A DNA stretch of 64,000 bases from CALKHT01 sp964511575 (GCA_964511575.1 CAZEFM010000002.1:51656-115655); one strand, 5' to 3'; numbered from the stretch's first letter, positions 51,002-60,617 are shown. Numbers and translations: made by a program. Notes: generated by a model from the sequence alone, not told the origin.

Positions 51002-52858
51002 TTAATTTGGCTTGCCCTGCTCGTAGAGTTCGCGGATTTCCTTGTCGCTGAGCGCCCGCCGGAAGATGATCAGTTCGTCGATCGCGCCCTGAAGTGTTTC
51101 GTTTTCGTAGAGTTCGCGTTCGACGCCGCCGATGAGCAGGTCGGCCTTGGACCGGCTGATGGTGGTGTGTCCGGGGATGCGTCCTGTTTCCTGTCCGTTG
51201 ACGTAGTGGCGTGTGCCCTGCGGGCTGTAGGTCACCGCCAGGTGCGTCCACTGGAAGGGTCGCACCTGTGGGGCGGGGACGAACAGGTTGCGGTAGGTTT
51301 CGATGGTGCCGATGCCGGTGCTGAAAAGTGTGGCGTGGGGGGTGAACTGCTGGGCCGATTTGTCCGTGCCGTTCCAGACGAAGTTGAGCGAATCGCTGCG
51401 CGGCTGAAGCTGGCGCTGCGTCAGCAGGTGCTGCGAGCGGTCCAGGTCGCGCATGAGCACCCACAACGCGATCGTCACCTCGCCATCCAGATCCAGCGTC
51501 GATTCGTAAGGCACGCGCACCATTGCCCGGCGATGATGGTCGAACGCCACCGCGTGCTTCTCCCGCCAGCGGCCGGTCGTCCACTCAGGCAGGCCTGCCA
51601 GCCCTTCGAAGGAGCCGTTGAGCGTGCCATGGGTGACGCGGGCGGTATTGATCAGGCGGTTGGGCTGCGTCTCATCGAGTTCGAAGTCGTAGTAAGCGAC
51701 GAGATCGGGATGGCGACGCAGCGTGTAGGAGAAAGCGCGCCATCGGTGGTAGGCCGAGTGCTGCGCCTGAACGCTGGCCTCGAACTCATCGCGCCTGACG
51801 AAACGCAGCGGGTCAGTGGGGATGCGACGGGTGGATGAGCCACTGGCGTTGACGTGGCGCGCTTCGCCGCCGAGCAGTTCCTCGCTGGTGGTTCGGTGCG
51901 GCTCGACATCGCGTGGGCGCAGCGACACCTTGCCCTCATACACGTGCACTTCGGTGCCGCCCATCGAATCGACCGCCACACCGAACTCGGTGCCCAGATC
52001 GATCACGTTGGCGGAGGGCGTGATCACATTGAAGCCGATGGCCTTCTCGGGAACATCGCCCACGAGCTTGCCCTGATGCAGGACGATGCGGTTGGCGTTG
52101 ACCAGTTCGAACGTGGCCGGCGCCTCGACGATGACCTGCGCGCCGCTGTTGGCGATGAAGCGGACCAGGCCCTGTCGCAGCGTGAGGGTGCCGGGGTAGA
52201 GCGCCGTTCGCGGCGCGGTGGACAGCGACTCATCGGCCCAACGCGCGTTGACCGATTCCGCCACCATCGCCACCGGCGCCGGTGCCACCGTCGCCAGCGA
52301 TGGGGACGGGGCGACCGCGGCGGGTTGCTGCTGATGGAACACCGCGTACAGGGCGATGAGCACCAGTGCCGCCACGCCACCGAGCGTGCCGTAGAACACG
52401 AACCGGGGGATGACCACGTGCCGCACGGGCACGACTTCGGAAGGCAGGTGCTGCAGCAGGGCGAGCCGTTCGTAGCGTTCACGCGCTTCGTGCTGCTGTC
52501 GGGCACGTTCGAGGGCTTCCTCGTGTGCCCGCCGTTCAGCCGCGCGATGTTCCGCTTCGAGCACCTCATCCATCAGGCTCGCCGCCATCTGCGCGCTGGC
52601 GTCGTTCTGATCATCGTTGAGCCACTGCACGCACTCGGCGGCGGGCGTCTGCATGATCCCGCGACGAGCGAGATCCTCGCGCATGATCCGACGCTGCATG
52701 CACACCTGCAGGTAAAGCTGCTGCCGCTCGTGGTCATCGCGCAGCTCGTTCTGCAGGGTGGCGAATTCCGCGGCATCGACAAGACCATCCAGGCAGCGCA
52801 CCACACGAACAAGGAAGTCGTGGTGCATGCTTCCGGTTGCCGAGGCTCGCTGGGACAT
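51002..52858 (-). CDS. FecR-domain transmembrane protein with C-terminal LamG domain (cassette 2)
   Basis: 618 residues. Residues 1-150 are cytoplasmic, starting with a helical anti-sigma-like segment (VVRCLDGLVDAAEF, YLQVCMQRRIM) and a charged helix (HRAAERRAHEEALERARQQ). The membrane span is at about 153-174. The FecR domain is at about 226-313 with VIDLGTEFGVAVD. A LamG/concanavalin-like domain occupies about 395-616 (LVAYYDFELDE, VTIALWVLMRD, HLAVTYSPQGTRHYVNGQ, AIDELIIFRRALSDKEI). The start has GAGG 7 bases upstream and is 9 bases after the sigma stop. Likely the signal-receiving partner of the sigma factor. Confidence 0.85.
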   Translation of the reverse strand: MSQRASATGSMHHDFLVRVVRCLDGLVDAAEFATLQNELRDDHERQQLYLQVCMQRRIMREDLARRGIMQTPAAECVQWLNDDQNDASAQMAASLMDEVLEAEHRAAERRAHEEALERARQQHEARERYERLALLQHLPSEVVPVRHVVIPRFVFYGTLGGVAALVLIALYAVFHQQQPAAVAPSPSLATVAPAPVAMVAESVNARWADESLSTAPRTALYPGTLTLRQGLVRFIANSGAQVIVEAPATFELVNANRIVLHQGKLVGDVPEKAIGFNVITPSANVIDLGTEFGVAVDSMGGTEVHVYEGKVSLRPRDVEPHRTTSEELLGGEARHVNASGSSTRRIPTDPLRFVRRDEFEASVQAQHSAYHRWRAFSYTLRRHPDLVAYYDFELDETQPNRLINTARVTHGTLNGSFEGLAGLPEWTTGRWREKHAVAFDHHRRAMVRVPYESTLDLDGEVTIALWVLMRDLDRSQHLLTQRQLQPRSDSLNFVWNGTDKSAQQFTPHATLFSTGIGTIETYRNLFVPAPQVRPFQWTHLAVTYSPQGTRHYVNGQETGRIPGHTTISRSKADLLIGGVERELYENETLQGAIDELIIFRRALSDKEIRELYEQGKPN

Positions 52859-52867
52859 TGGGTTGCC

Positions 52868-53434
52868 TCAGAGGGTGTTCTCGACGGGCGACGTGCCCGT
52901 ACCGAGCTGTGGCCGGGGCGTCGCCGTAATCGCCAGACGCGTCCGGATGCAGTCGCTCAGCGCACGGTGGATGCGTGCCAGCGCGACGTAGACGGTGTTG
53001 ACCTGTCGGTTCACCGCACGCGCCAGGGGTTGGCCGCTGATGCCGCGGGCGTAGCGCAAGTCGATGAGGGTGCGTGCGTAGGGGCTCAGCCGATCGATGC
53101 ATGCGCGAAGGGCGTCGCAGGTGTCGCTGCCCTCGTTGCCAGTTTCGTCCCAACGCTGTTCGAGCTGGTCGAGCAGGTCGTCGTCGAACATCAGGGGCTG
53201 GCTGTACTGCTTGCGCATGGCATAGGACGCCCGGAAGCGGGCAGCCTTGCGTGTCCAGCGGAAAAGATGCTCCTCGTCGTCGATCGTGTCGCGCTTTTTG
53301 ATGGCCAGCGCGCAGACGTCCTGAAAGACGTCCTCCGCCAGGTGCTCATCACGCACGATCGCTTCGATATACGCCAGCAGTTTCAGCCGCTGGCCGAAGA
53401 GAACCTGCGCAACTGTCTTCTCGCTGACCGGCAC
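52868..53434 (-). CDS. ECF RNA polymerase sigma factor (cassette 2)
   Basis: 188 residues. Region 2 has EHLAEDVFQDVCALAI and HLFRWTRKAARFRA; region 4 has LIDLRYARGISGQPLARAVNRQVNTVYVALARIHRAL-type residues. Closest relatives in the window are the factors at 304 and 60039. The first gene of cassette 2; the FecR gene follows 9 bases later. A Thr/Pro-rich tail of about 20 residues follows region 4. Confidence 0.88.
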   Translation of the reverse strand: MPVSEKTVAQVLFGQRLKLLAYIEAIVRDEHLAEDVFQDVCALAIKKRDTIDDEEHLFRWTRKAARFRASYAMRKQYSQPLMFDDDLLDQLEQRWDETGNEGSDTCDALRACIDRLSPYARTLIDLRYARGISGQPLARAVNRQVNTVYVALARIHRALSDCIRTRLAITATPRPQLGTGTSPVENTL

Positions 53435-53554
53435 GGAGGAGGCTCCTCGGAGGTTTGCACCACCTTAGAAGTCACGCCAGACAGCCGGTACTGTACATCG
53501 ATTCCCGAAAATTTTTTCAGATGGCCCGGAATCGTGCCTTGGAGAGGGAGCGGA

Positions 53555-55870
53555 TCAGGACGAGGCGGCACGGCTGGCGGGAGGCTGCGGCGCGATGGAA
53601 GGCGCGGCCTCGGGGGCGGTCCCGGCAGCGGCGGGCTTGTCCTGGCTGGGGTAGGCGATGCGGCCGTGGTACACCGCGCAGAGCGTCTTGGTGATCGCCA
53701 TCTCGATGCGATGCAGTTCCGCCAGCGTCAGGTTGCACTCATCGAACTGGCCGTCCATCAATCGCTTCTGTGCCATCTTATGGACGAGTTGCTCCAGTCG
53801 CGCGGGGGTCGGTTCCGCCAGTGTGCGGCAGGCGCTTTCCACGCCGTCGCCCAACATGAGAATCGCCGCTTCCTTCGTCTGCGGCTTGGGGCCGGGGTAG
53901 CGGAACTCAAACTCGGTGGGCGCCGGCTGGTCATCCGCTTCGCGCTGCTGACGCGCCGCGTTGTAGAAGTACTCCACCAGCGTCGTGCCGTGATGCGATT
54001 CGATGAAGTGGCGCAGCACCGGCGGCAGGCCGTACTCCCGCGCCATCTCGATGCCGTCCTTCACGTGGCCGACAATGATGAGCACGCTCATCGCCGGCGA
54101 GAGTTTGCTGTGCCGGTTCGGCCCGCCCCCCTGGTTTTCGATGAAGTACATTGGCTTGTTCATCTTGCCAATGTCGTGGTACATCGCCCCCACGCGACAC
54201 ATCAGGCCGTTGGCGCCGATCGCATCGGCCGCGGCCTCGGTGATGTCCGCCAGTCGCAGCGAGTGCTGATACGTTCCCGGCGCAGCCTGCGCCAAACGCT
54301 GCAGCAGCGGATGCGATGCATCGTTCAGCTCGCGCAGCGTCATTGCCGTCGTCACCTTGAAGACGCGTTCGATCATGGGCAGGATGCCCTGCACGAACAT
54401 GCCGACGATGAGCCCGGTGATCAGCACAATGGTGATGTCGCTGACGATGCGGATCCATTCGCCATCGATACCGACGGGGCGTTCCGCCAGGCAGACGATC
54501 ATCGCCGCCACCGCCATGCCGATGCCGGTGTACACGCCGACCTGCACCAGCTTGGACCGTGTGCGCACCTCCCGCAACTGCGACAGTGCCACGCCCACAC
54601 CGGTGAGCATCATCACCGCGAAACCGATCGACAGGTTCAGGCTGAACAGCACGAGCACAATGTGCATCGCACCCAGCGCCAGCGCAAAACGCTGGTCGTA
54701 GGCGATCGCCAGCACGATCACCGCCAGCAGGGTGGGGAACGTCGCCGAGCCGTAGAGCAGGGCGGGGCTGAACTGCGTCGCTCCCACCGCGCCCGCCTGA
54801 CACAGCAGCAGCAGCGCCGTGATGGCGAAGCCGCGCATCGGGTTGCGCACCACCCGCTGATTGAACGATGCGATGTACACCCACAGCCCGATCGCCAGCA
54901 GCAGCACAAACCCGAACTGTCCCGCACGCAGCGCGGCCAGTTCCGGCGTGCTCAGACTTTCCAGATAAGCCTTCTGTTCCAGCTGGATCAGGTCCAGACT
55001 CTGCCGCTGCAGTTCCGTCCCCGCGCGGATCACCTCATCGCTGGGGTTGTAATCCGTCGTCGCTTCCGGCACCGCGTCACGGGCGGCATGCTTGCGGCGG
55101 TTCGTCTCCGCTTCGTTGTAGACGTACGTGACCTTCGGGTCGCGCATGACGATGTTCACCACCGAATCCTGCAGCTCGCGCGGAAACTTCATCGCCAGGT
55201 TGCGAACCCGCTGCTCCAGTTCGGTCGTGTTGTTCAGGCTCACCCAACGGTTGCGGTACCGGTCCTCCTCCTGCCCCTTGTAGCGGATGCGGATGACGTT
55301 GACGTACCGCTCCTGCTCCTCGACGAAACGTTCCTCTGCAATAACGGGAACGCCCGCCAACCCTTTGGAAAGGTCCTCGGGTCGGCCGTAGAGGAACTCC
55401 GTCACCAGCTCGTTCCACGCGTCGGTGGGTCGGCCCTCGCTGTCGAGGAAACGGCGAAGGGTCGCCATCGCCGACTCATCCAGATCATCCGTGCGGCTGA
55501 TGCTGGTGTCGGCCGCGAGCTGCACCAGCGAGTCGAACTTGCCGCGCAGCTCCTCGAAGTAAGCTTCGTTGAAGTCGTAGACGGACGGCTCGCTTTCAAA
55601 GGCTCGCCGCCGCTCCTCGGTGGTGCGGGTCGTGTCGGGCGCCTGGAAGGCGACCCGGGCGAGGATCGACTGACTGAGCACATCACCTTCGCGGTAGGGC
55701 GTCTGCCGCTGCCCGCCGATGACAATCAGCCCGCCGAAGATGGTGAAGATCGCCACGTACAACGCCGCCCAAGCGAACTGCCCGCGGTCCATTCCCGCCA
55801 GCCGACCCTGTCGGGGGACGGTGCGGCGCACTTCACGCCGTCTTGCTGAGACGTTCTTCACTATCGCCAT
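53555..55870 (-). CDS. 7TM-HD family membrane hydrolase (PgpH/YqfF-like)
   Basis: 771 residues from ATG 55870. A first membrane helix lies near 32-55, then an extracytoplasmic domain of about 280 residues (7TMR-HDED type), a block of about seven hydrophobic helices (roughly 315-500) and a cytoplasmic HD domain: YQHSLRLADI, MYHDIGKMNKPMYFIEN, IVGHVKDGIEMA, FIESHHGTTLVEYF. PgpH-type enzymes hydrolyse cyclic di-AMP in other bacteria; the exact substrate here is not shown. It directly follows phoH (24 bases), the usual order; ybeY, normally next, is not present. Confidence 0.92.
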   Translation of the reverse strand: MAIVKNVSARRREVRRTVPRQGRLAGMDRGQFAWAALYVAIFTIFGGLIVIGGQRQTPYREGDVLSQSILARVAFQAPDTTRTTEERRRAFESEPSVYDFNEAYFEELRGKFDSLVQLAADTSISRTDDLDESAMATLRRFLDSEGRPTDAWNELVTEFLYGRPEDLSKGLAGVPVIAEERFVEEQERYVNVIRIRYKGQEEDRYRNRWVSLNNTTELEQRVRNLAMKFPRELQDSVVNIVMRDPKVTYVYNEAETNRRKHAARDAVPEATTDYNPSDEVIRAGTELQRQSLDLIQLEQKAYLESLSTPELAALRAGQFGFVLLLAIGLWVYIASFNQRVVRNPMRGFAITALLLLCQAGAVGATQFSPALLYGSATFPTLLAVIVLAIAYDQRFALALGAMHIVLVLFSLNLSIGFAVMMLTGVGVALSQLREVRTRSKLVQVGVYTGIGMAVAAMIVCLAERPVGIDGEWIRIVSDITIVLITGLIVGMFVQGILPMIERVFKVTTAMTLRELNDASHPLLQRLAQAAPGTYQHSLRLADITEAAADAIGANGLMCRVGAMYHDIGKMNKPMYFIENQGGGPNRHSKLSPAMSVLIIVGHVKDGIEMAREYGLPPVLRHFIESHHGTTLVEYFYNAARQQREADDQPAPTEFEFRYPGPKPQTKEAAILMLGDGVESACRTLAEPTPARLEQLVHKMAQKRLMDGQFDECNLTLAELHRIEMAITKTLCAVYHGRIAYPSQDKPAAAGTAPEAAPSIAPQPPASRAASS

Positions 55871-55894
55871 AAGGAACAATCAGCTTGTTGGGGG

Positions 55895-56965
55895 TCACGC
55901 CCCCGGTGTCGAGGCCGTCTCATTTATATCGGCACTCGGCGCGTCCGGCTCCTGTTGTGCCGCAAACGCTTTGAGATCAACGGCTTGCTTGCGGTTCTGA
56001 TCGCTTTGGCCGTACGCCTCGACAATCCGCTGTACCAGGTGGTGCCGCACGATGTCCGGCTGCGAAAGCGTGGTCAGCGCCACACCCTTGACCCGGCCCA
56101 GCCGTCGTGCCGCATCCACCAGCCCTGATTCACGCGCATCCTCCAGGTCAATTTGAGACGTGTCGCCGGTGACCACCATCTTGCCGCCGTGGCCCAGCCG
56201 CGTCAGGAACATGAGCATCTGTGAACGGGTCGTGTTCTGAGCCTCGTCCAGAATGATCACAGCGTCATTCAACGTCCGACCCCGCATAAACGCAAGCGGC
56301 ACCACCTCGATCAGGTCCGCCGCCACGAAACGCTGGATCTGGTCGAACTCCATCATGTCGTGCAAAGCGTCGAAGAGCGGCCGCAGGTACGGGTTCACCT
56401 TCTCCTGCATGCTGCCCGGCAGGAAGCCCAGCTTTTCGCCCGCTTCCACGGCCGGCCTCACGAGCACGATCTTCCGCACCACGCCCTTTTTGAGCATGTA
56501 CACCGCCGCCGCCACCGCCAGGTACGTCTTGCCCGTTCCCGCCGGGCCGCTGCAGATGGTCAGATCGTGGTTGAAAATCGCATCGAGGTACGCCCGCTGC
56601 CCCGGCGTCATCGGCTTTACGCGACGCCCCGTCAGGTAGACCTCCAGCCCCTCGGCGCTCCCACCGCGCAGATCAGCCGTTCGGCCCGGCGTCTGACCGG
56701 GACGATTCGCATGCGAGCTGGTCGCGATCATGTCCAGCAGTTCCTGGCGGCTCATCGTTCTCCCCTTGCGGGCAGCGTCGCCCAGTCGCTCGAACACGTA
56801 CGCCGCGCGGCCAACCGCTTCCGACTCGCCACTGATGCGCAGCGTGCCGTTGCGAGCCGACAGGGTCACATCCATCGTCTCCCGGACAATCTTCAGGTTT
56901 CGCTCAGCGACGCCCGTAATGGCCAGGCGCTCCTCGCCGTGCGGCAGGCTGATGGTCAACTCCAA
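55895..56965 (-). CDS. phoH: PhoH-like ATPase
   Basis: 356 residues. A short N-terminal KH-like part (AERNLKIVRETMDVTLSARNG) precedes the P-loop domain: MTPGQRAYLDAI, Walker A GPAGTGKT (140-147), VRPAVEAGEKLGFLPG, Walker B VIILDEAQN and VTGDTSQIDL. The start is TTG 56965 without a clear ribosome-binding site; no better in-frame start precedes the conserved region. PhoH proteins are linked to RNA metabolism. It is divergent from the lipoprotein gene at 57046. Confidence 0.93.
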   Translation of the reverse strand: MELTISLPHGEERLAITGVAERNLKIVRETMDVTLSARNGTLRISGESEAVGRAAYVFERLGDAARKGRTMSRQELLDMIATSSHANRPGQTPGRTADLRGGSAEGLEVYLTGRRVKPMTPGQRAYLDAIFNHDLTICSGPAGTGKTYLAVAAAVYMLKKGVVRKIVLVRPAVEAGEKLGFLPGSMQEKVNPYLRPLFDALHDMMEFDQIQRFVAADLIEVVPLAFMRGRTLNDAVIILDEAQNTTRSQMLMFLTRLGHGGKMVVTGDTSQIDLEDARESGLVDAARRLGRVKGVALTTLSQPDIVRHHLVQRIVEAYGQSDQNRKQAVDLKAFAAQQEPDAPSADINETASTPGA

Positions 56966-57045
56966 TTGCGATACACTCCATGGGCTGTTCAGCCGACGAA
57001 CGCCGTGGGCCGAACATCTATTTTAAGTCCCTCATCGGCAAAGTC

Positions 57046-57693
57046 ATGTCCGATCCTCGTCAAACCTGCCTCGGTGCCTCACGCCCCTCCGTTCGCTCGG
57101 CGCGCACCGAGGCCGTTCCATTCATCTTATGCACGATTCTGGTGCTGACCTGCCTCGGCTGCCAACCGGCCGCATCTTTTCAAACACCACTCAACCAACG
57201 TGTTGCAGCCGTTCACACAGCCGCCGGCGAAACGCTCATCACTCACGCCACCTTCGCTCAGTGGCCCGCCGACTTCCAGCGCGTACCCGATGACCTGTTC
57301 CGCTCCTTCCGCGATCTGGGGTGGGGACGCATGCGAATTGCAACCTCCGGAAGCGCGGACGCAGCGAACCGCGGGCCAGAACCCCACAACGACGACACCG
57401 CCAATCAGCACGTCGTGTACCTGCCCAACGCCACGCCCTGCGCGACCGCGCGCGGCCTCACGCCCGACGGCAAGCAACTCGAGTTTATCGCATGGCCGGT
57501 TCCCGACACCACCCCCGCGCAGATTGCCGTCGCCATCCGCATCGGCCACTTCGGCGATGAGAAGCAGGAGCGGCAGTTCCTCGCCATGCTCACCCACCAC
57601 CTGGCGGGCAAGCCCCGACCAAAACGTGATGCCACGTTTACGCTGCCCGATGCAACGCCGCACGATGTGGACGCAACCCAACCGCAACCGTGA
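57046..57693 (+). CDS. Putative lipoprotein of unknown function
   Basis: 215 residues. A long N-terminal part precedes a hydrophobic helix ending in CLGC (Cys39), which looks like a lipobox. The soluble part contains AQWPADFQRVPDDLFRSF and AIRIGHFGDEKQERQFLAML. No family was recognised. ATG 57046 is chosen over the frame start at 56980, which overlaps the phoH promoter region. It precedes rsmG by 95 bases. Confidence 0.65.
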   Translation: MSDPRQTCLGASRPSVRSARTEAVPFILCTILVLTCLGCQPAASFQTPLNQRVAAVHTAAGETLITHATFAQWPADFQRVPDDLFRSFRDLGWGRMRIATSGSADAANRGPEPHNDDTANQHVVYLPNATPCATARGLTPDGKQLEFIAWPVPDTTPAQIAVAIRIGHFGDEKQERQFLAMLTHHLAGKPRPKRDATFTLPDATPHDVDATQPQP

Positions 57694-57788
57694 AGAGCCG
57701 TGGTCCGCGTTTTGTCGTCCTGATGTAGGATCAGCCATCCAAACCGTGGTGTGTCTTCCCGAATCCTTGATCCGAAGTTGAGTTTTTC

Positions 57789-58514
57789 ATGATTCCCGAT
57801 TTCGTACACGATGAACTTCGCCGGCTGGGCATGGAAGTGCCCGCCGAGTTGCTCGAACGTTTGGCGCGTTATCTCGATCTGTTGCTTGAAGCAAACAAGC
57901 GGTTCAACCTCACCGCCATTCGCGAGCCGGACGCCGCCTGGCGCCGACACATCATCGACAGCCTCACCATTCTGCCCGGGCTCGACGAAGTACCCGAAGG
58001 TGCTGCCGTCATCGATGTCGGCAGCGGTGGGGGGCTGCCCGGTGTGCCGATCGCCATCTGCCGTCCCGATTTGAATCTGACGCTGCTGGAGGCGACGGGC
58101 AAGAAGGTGGGGTTCCTGCAGGAATGCATCGACACGCTGCCACTGCCGAACGCTCGAACGGTGCAATCGCGTGCCGAGACGGCCGGACAGGACGCTGCGT
58201 ATCGCCAACAGTTCGATGTGGCGGTCTGCCGCGCCGTTGGGCCGATGGTGGAGTTGCTGGAGTACACGATGCCGTTGCTGAAGGTGGGGGGCTTCCTGCT
58301 GGCGATGAAGGGCCCCACGGTGGAAGCCGAGTTGGCGGCCGCCGGCGACGCGTTGGACATCCTCGGCGCGGGCGACCTGCAGGTCGTCGATGCTTACCCT
58401 GAAGGCTCCGAATACAACACCGTCATTGTCCGTGTGGAGAAGGAACGTCCCACCCCGCGCACCTATCCCCGCCAACCGGGCATTCCGCGACAGTCGCCCA
58501 TCGGCGGGAAGTAG
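57789..58514 (+). CDS. rsmG: 16S rRNA (guanine-527-N7)-methyltransferase
   Basis: 241 residues. Family motifs: NLTAI (40-44), HIIDSL (54-59), the SAM-binding DVGSGGGLPGVP (76-87), LLEATGKKVGFL, then VAVCRAVGPM. Methylates G527 of 16S rRNA. The C-terminal 25 residues (PTPRTYPRQPGIPRQSPIGGK) match the usual RsmG ending PRxYPRxxGxPxxxPL. Confidence 0.95.
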   Translation: MIPDFVHDELRRLGMEVPAELLERLARYLDLLLEANKRFNLTAIREPDAAWRRHIIDSLTILPGLDEVPEGAAVIDVGSGGGLPGVPIAICRPDLNLTLLEATGKKVGFLQECIDTLPLPNARTVQSRAETAGQDAAYRQQFDVAVCRAVGPMVELLEYTMPLLKVGGFLLAMKGPTVEAELAAAGDALDILGAGDLQVVDAYPEGSEYNTVIVRVEKERPTPRTYPRQPGIPRQSPIGGK

Positions 58515-58587
58515 GCCCCAACCCGCTTTGCCGGTACGAACGGGCGAAACGTGCCACCGATTGACAACGGCGCGGGAACAGTCAACG

Positions 58588-59274
58588 ATGTTGCCCGTGG
58601 CAACGACCAACTCCATGAGCCCGGTGCCTCGCATGGGACTACGCGGCAGCGTGGTTGACCGCCTGATCACCGCCATCTTTCAGGGCGAGATCCGTCCCGG
58701 CGAACGCATGATCGTTCAAAAGCTTGCCCAACGACTCAACGTCAGCGCCACACCCGTCCGTGAGGCACTGGTGGAACTGGAAAGTATCGGGCTGATTGAA
58801 ATGCAGCCCAATCGTGGAGCGGTGTGCAAGCAGTTCGATGCGCGACAGCTTCGCGAGATCTACCAGATTCGCCGTATCCTCGAAGAGGAAGCAACCCGTG
58901 AGGCCTGCCCGCGGATTCCTGTCGAACGGCTGCGCAACCTCGAAACAGCGCTCAACAAACTGCTGGCTGACGAAAAGGAAAGCGCCGCCTGGTCGCAAAC
59001 GGCCATGCAACTGGACAGCGAGTTGCACTCGCTCATTCTGGAGCACTGCGGCAGCTTCCGGTTGCAGCACGAGATCCGCCGGTACGGCGATCTGATGCAG
59101 ACGATTCGACAGGTGGTGGGCAACCGCGACAACCTTCAGCGTATCGCCGCCGCCGAACACGCCGCCATTGTCCGTGCCCTTCTGGCGGGCAAAGCCGATG
59201 ATGCCGCCCACGCCATGGCGGACCACATCAACTCCACAGCGCGCGGCGTCGAACAACTGATGTTCACACGCTGA
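58588..59274 (+). CDS. GntR family (FCD-type) transcriptional regulator
   Basis: 228 residues from ATG 58588; ATGs at 58615 and 58633 are alternatives. Winged HTH: VDRLITAIFQGEIRPGERM, then LAQRLNVSATPVREALVELESIGLIEMQPNRG-type residues. The all-helical FCD ligand domain has IYQIRRILEEEAT, the metal-binding D-x-x-x-H as DSELHSLIL and EHAAIVRALLAGKADDAAHAM. Members usually sense small carboxylic acids. The target is unknown; the adjoining downstream gene is a decayed PEP-CTERM gene. Confidence 0.88.
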   Translation: MLPVATTNSMSPVPRMGLRGSVVDRLITAIFQGEIRPGERMIVQKLAQRLNVSATPVREALVELESIGLIEMQPNRGAVCKQFDARQLREIYQIRRILEEEATREACPRIPVERLRNLETALNKLLADEKESAAWSQTAMQLDSELHSLILEHCGSFRLQHEIRRYGDLMQTIRQVVGNRDNLQRIAAAEHAAIVRALLAGKADDAAHAMADHINSTARGVEQLMFTR

Positions 59275-59275
59275 C

Positions 59276-59658
59276 CCCTCCCACGGGAGACACAACAACA
59301 CCAACCTCGGATCCGCGCTGTTCACGCAGATCAAGGACATTGCCGGATTCCCCACCAGCGGCGAAGTACAGACTTCTCGGCACCTGTCGGACACCAATTC
59401 CGGCTCGATCGCGCTGCAGCCGGGGCTCAACACGTTCGACGTCGTGATGGTGCTTTCCATTCAGGGCAGCATCCCGGCACCATCGATTCAAGCTTCGATT
59501 TCAACTTTCTGAACACGGGAACGTTGGAAATCGACTCGCCCATCGCGTTCACATCCGATTCGGGATTGTTCCTGACGGGCATCAACATCCCCGAGCCGGC
59601 ATCGCTCGCGATCCTCGCCGCGTCCTGCCGTCTGATCGGCTGCCGTCGCCGCCGGTGA
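59276..59658 (+). pseudogene. Remnant of a PEP-CTERM protein gene (no start, frameshift)
   Basis: From about 59291 one frame reads as an exported beta-rich protein (TNLGSALFTQIKDIAGF, then ALQPGLNTFDVVMVLSIQG) up to about 59476. The reading then continues in another frame (GTIDSSFDFNFLNTG, IAFTSDSGLFLTGI) and ends with NIPEPASLAILAAS followed by RRRR and TGA at 59656-59658. One base missing in the CCC run near 59476-59478 would join the two frames. There is no start codon or signal peptide before it; it begins right after the GntR stop. So the gene is 5'-truncated, and the frameshift may be decay or an assembly error. Confidence 0.7.
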
Positions 59659-59693
59659 CGGGTTATCCCAACGCTGATTGACCATTGTGCCGC

Positions 59694-59723
59694 GCGGGCA
59701 TCGCCACGATGCCCGCTTTTTCT
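59694..59723 (+). terminator. Strong Rho-independent terminator
   Basis: GCGGGCATCG (59694-59703), loop CCA, CGATGCCCGC (59707-59716), then TTTTTCTT. It follows the PEP-CTERM remnant. Confidence 0.85.
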
Positions 59724-60038
59724 TGCGCCCAAAGCACGCCCTTCGTTACACTGCAGGCACCCTACGCGTCAACGTCTTTACCGCACCCTGCAGCCAAAAT
59801 CGTAAGCACAGAAAATCAAACCACTTATATGCACCAACCATCTACGAGGGACGGGCCAGCACCCCAGGATTGATCCCGATGCTGTTCCGGCAAACGCAGG
59901 TGTGTACCCCTTCCACCAGCCAGCCCGCGAAAACTTTTCTTAACTTCATCATGTCCACACCCTCAGGTTTCGCTTCATTTGTATATAGCGAGGCGCCGTT
60001 CGTGTTCCGTCGGCAAACAATCCGTTGTGAGGATCGGA
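59724..60038. other. Leader region of cassette 3, no gene seen
   Basis: 315 bases between the terminator and the sigma gene. It is less GC-rich than the genes. No clear -35/-10 pair was identified. GAGG at 60030-60033 serves as ribosome-binding site for the sigma gene. Confidence 0.45.
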
Positions 60039-60617
60039 ATGGACCAGCTTCACATTATGCGTGTGCTGTTGCGTGATCGTGACAAGCTGTTCGCCTACGC
60101 ATGGTCGATCGTTCGCGACACCCATCTGGCGGAGGATGTCTTTCAGGAGATGTCACTGCTGGTCATCGAGCAGCGGGACAAGATCGTCGACGAGGCGCAT
60201 CTGATGGTCTGCCTTCGCCAGGCGGCTCGCCTCAAATCTCTCGAAGCGTTGCGACAACGCAACCGCATGCCTCAGATGCTTTCCGACGAAACGCTGGCCC
60301 TGCTTGGGGCTCATTGGCAGCGTTATGATGCCTACGACTCGTCGGACATGGTCGATGCCCTGCGCTCGTGTATTGCCAGGTTGACGCCTTACGCTCGACA
60401 GATTGTCAAGCTGCGGTACGTGGACGGCCTGCCGGGGCAACAGGTTGCTGCCGCGGTCAATCGCAAGGTGGAAACGGTTTACAAGTCGCTCAGTCGCATC
60501 CACCGCAGCCTTCGCGACTGCATCAGGCAACAGGAAAACGTGACGCGTATGAGCGCCGCGCCCACCAACGGGGCGGATGCGTTGTTTCCTGATACGGAAG
60601 GGGTGGGCCATGCCTGA
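60039..60617 (+). CDS. ECF RNA polymerase sigma factor (cassette 3)
   Basis: 192 residues from ATG 60039 with GAGG 5 bases upstream. Region 2 has THLAEDVFQEMSLLVIEQRD; region 4 has IVKLRYVDGLPGQQVAAAVNRKVETVYKSLSRIHRSL-type residues. The end overlaps the FecR gene by 8 bases. Very similar in plan to the factors at 304 and 52868, which suggests duplication of the whole cassette. Confidence 0.88.
   Translation: MDQLHIMRVLLRDRDKLFAYAWSIVRDTHLAEDVFQEMSLLVIEQRDKIVDEAHLMVCLRQAARLKSLEALRQRNRMPQMLSDETLALLGAHWQRYDAYDSSDMVDALRSCIARLTPYARQIVKLRYVDGLPGQQVAAAVNRKVETVYKSLSRIHRSLRDCIRQQENVTRMSAAPTNGADALFPDTEGVGHA

Noticed and set aside
51854..55849. Very long open frame on the plus strand (over 1,300 codons)
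   Set aside because: It lies antisense to the FecR, sigma and HD-hydrolase genes, which have clear domains. The composition (His/Arg/Gln-rich) is that of a GC-rich shadow frame.
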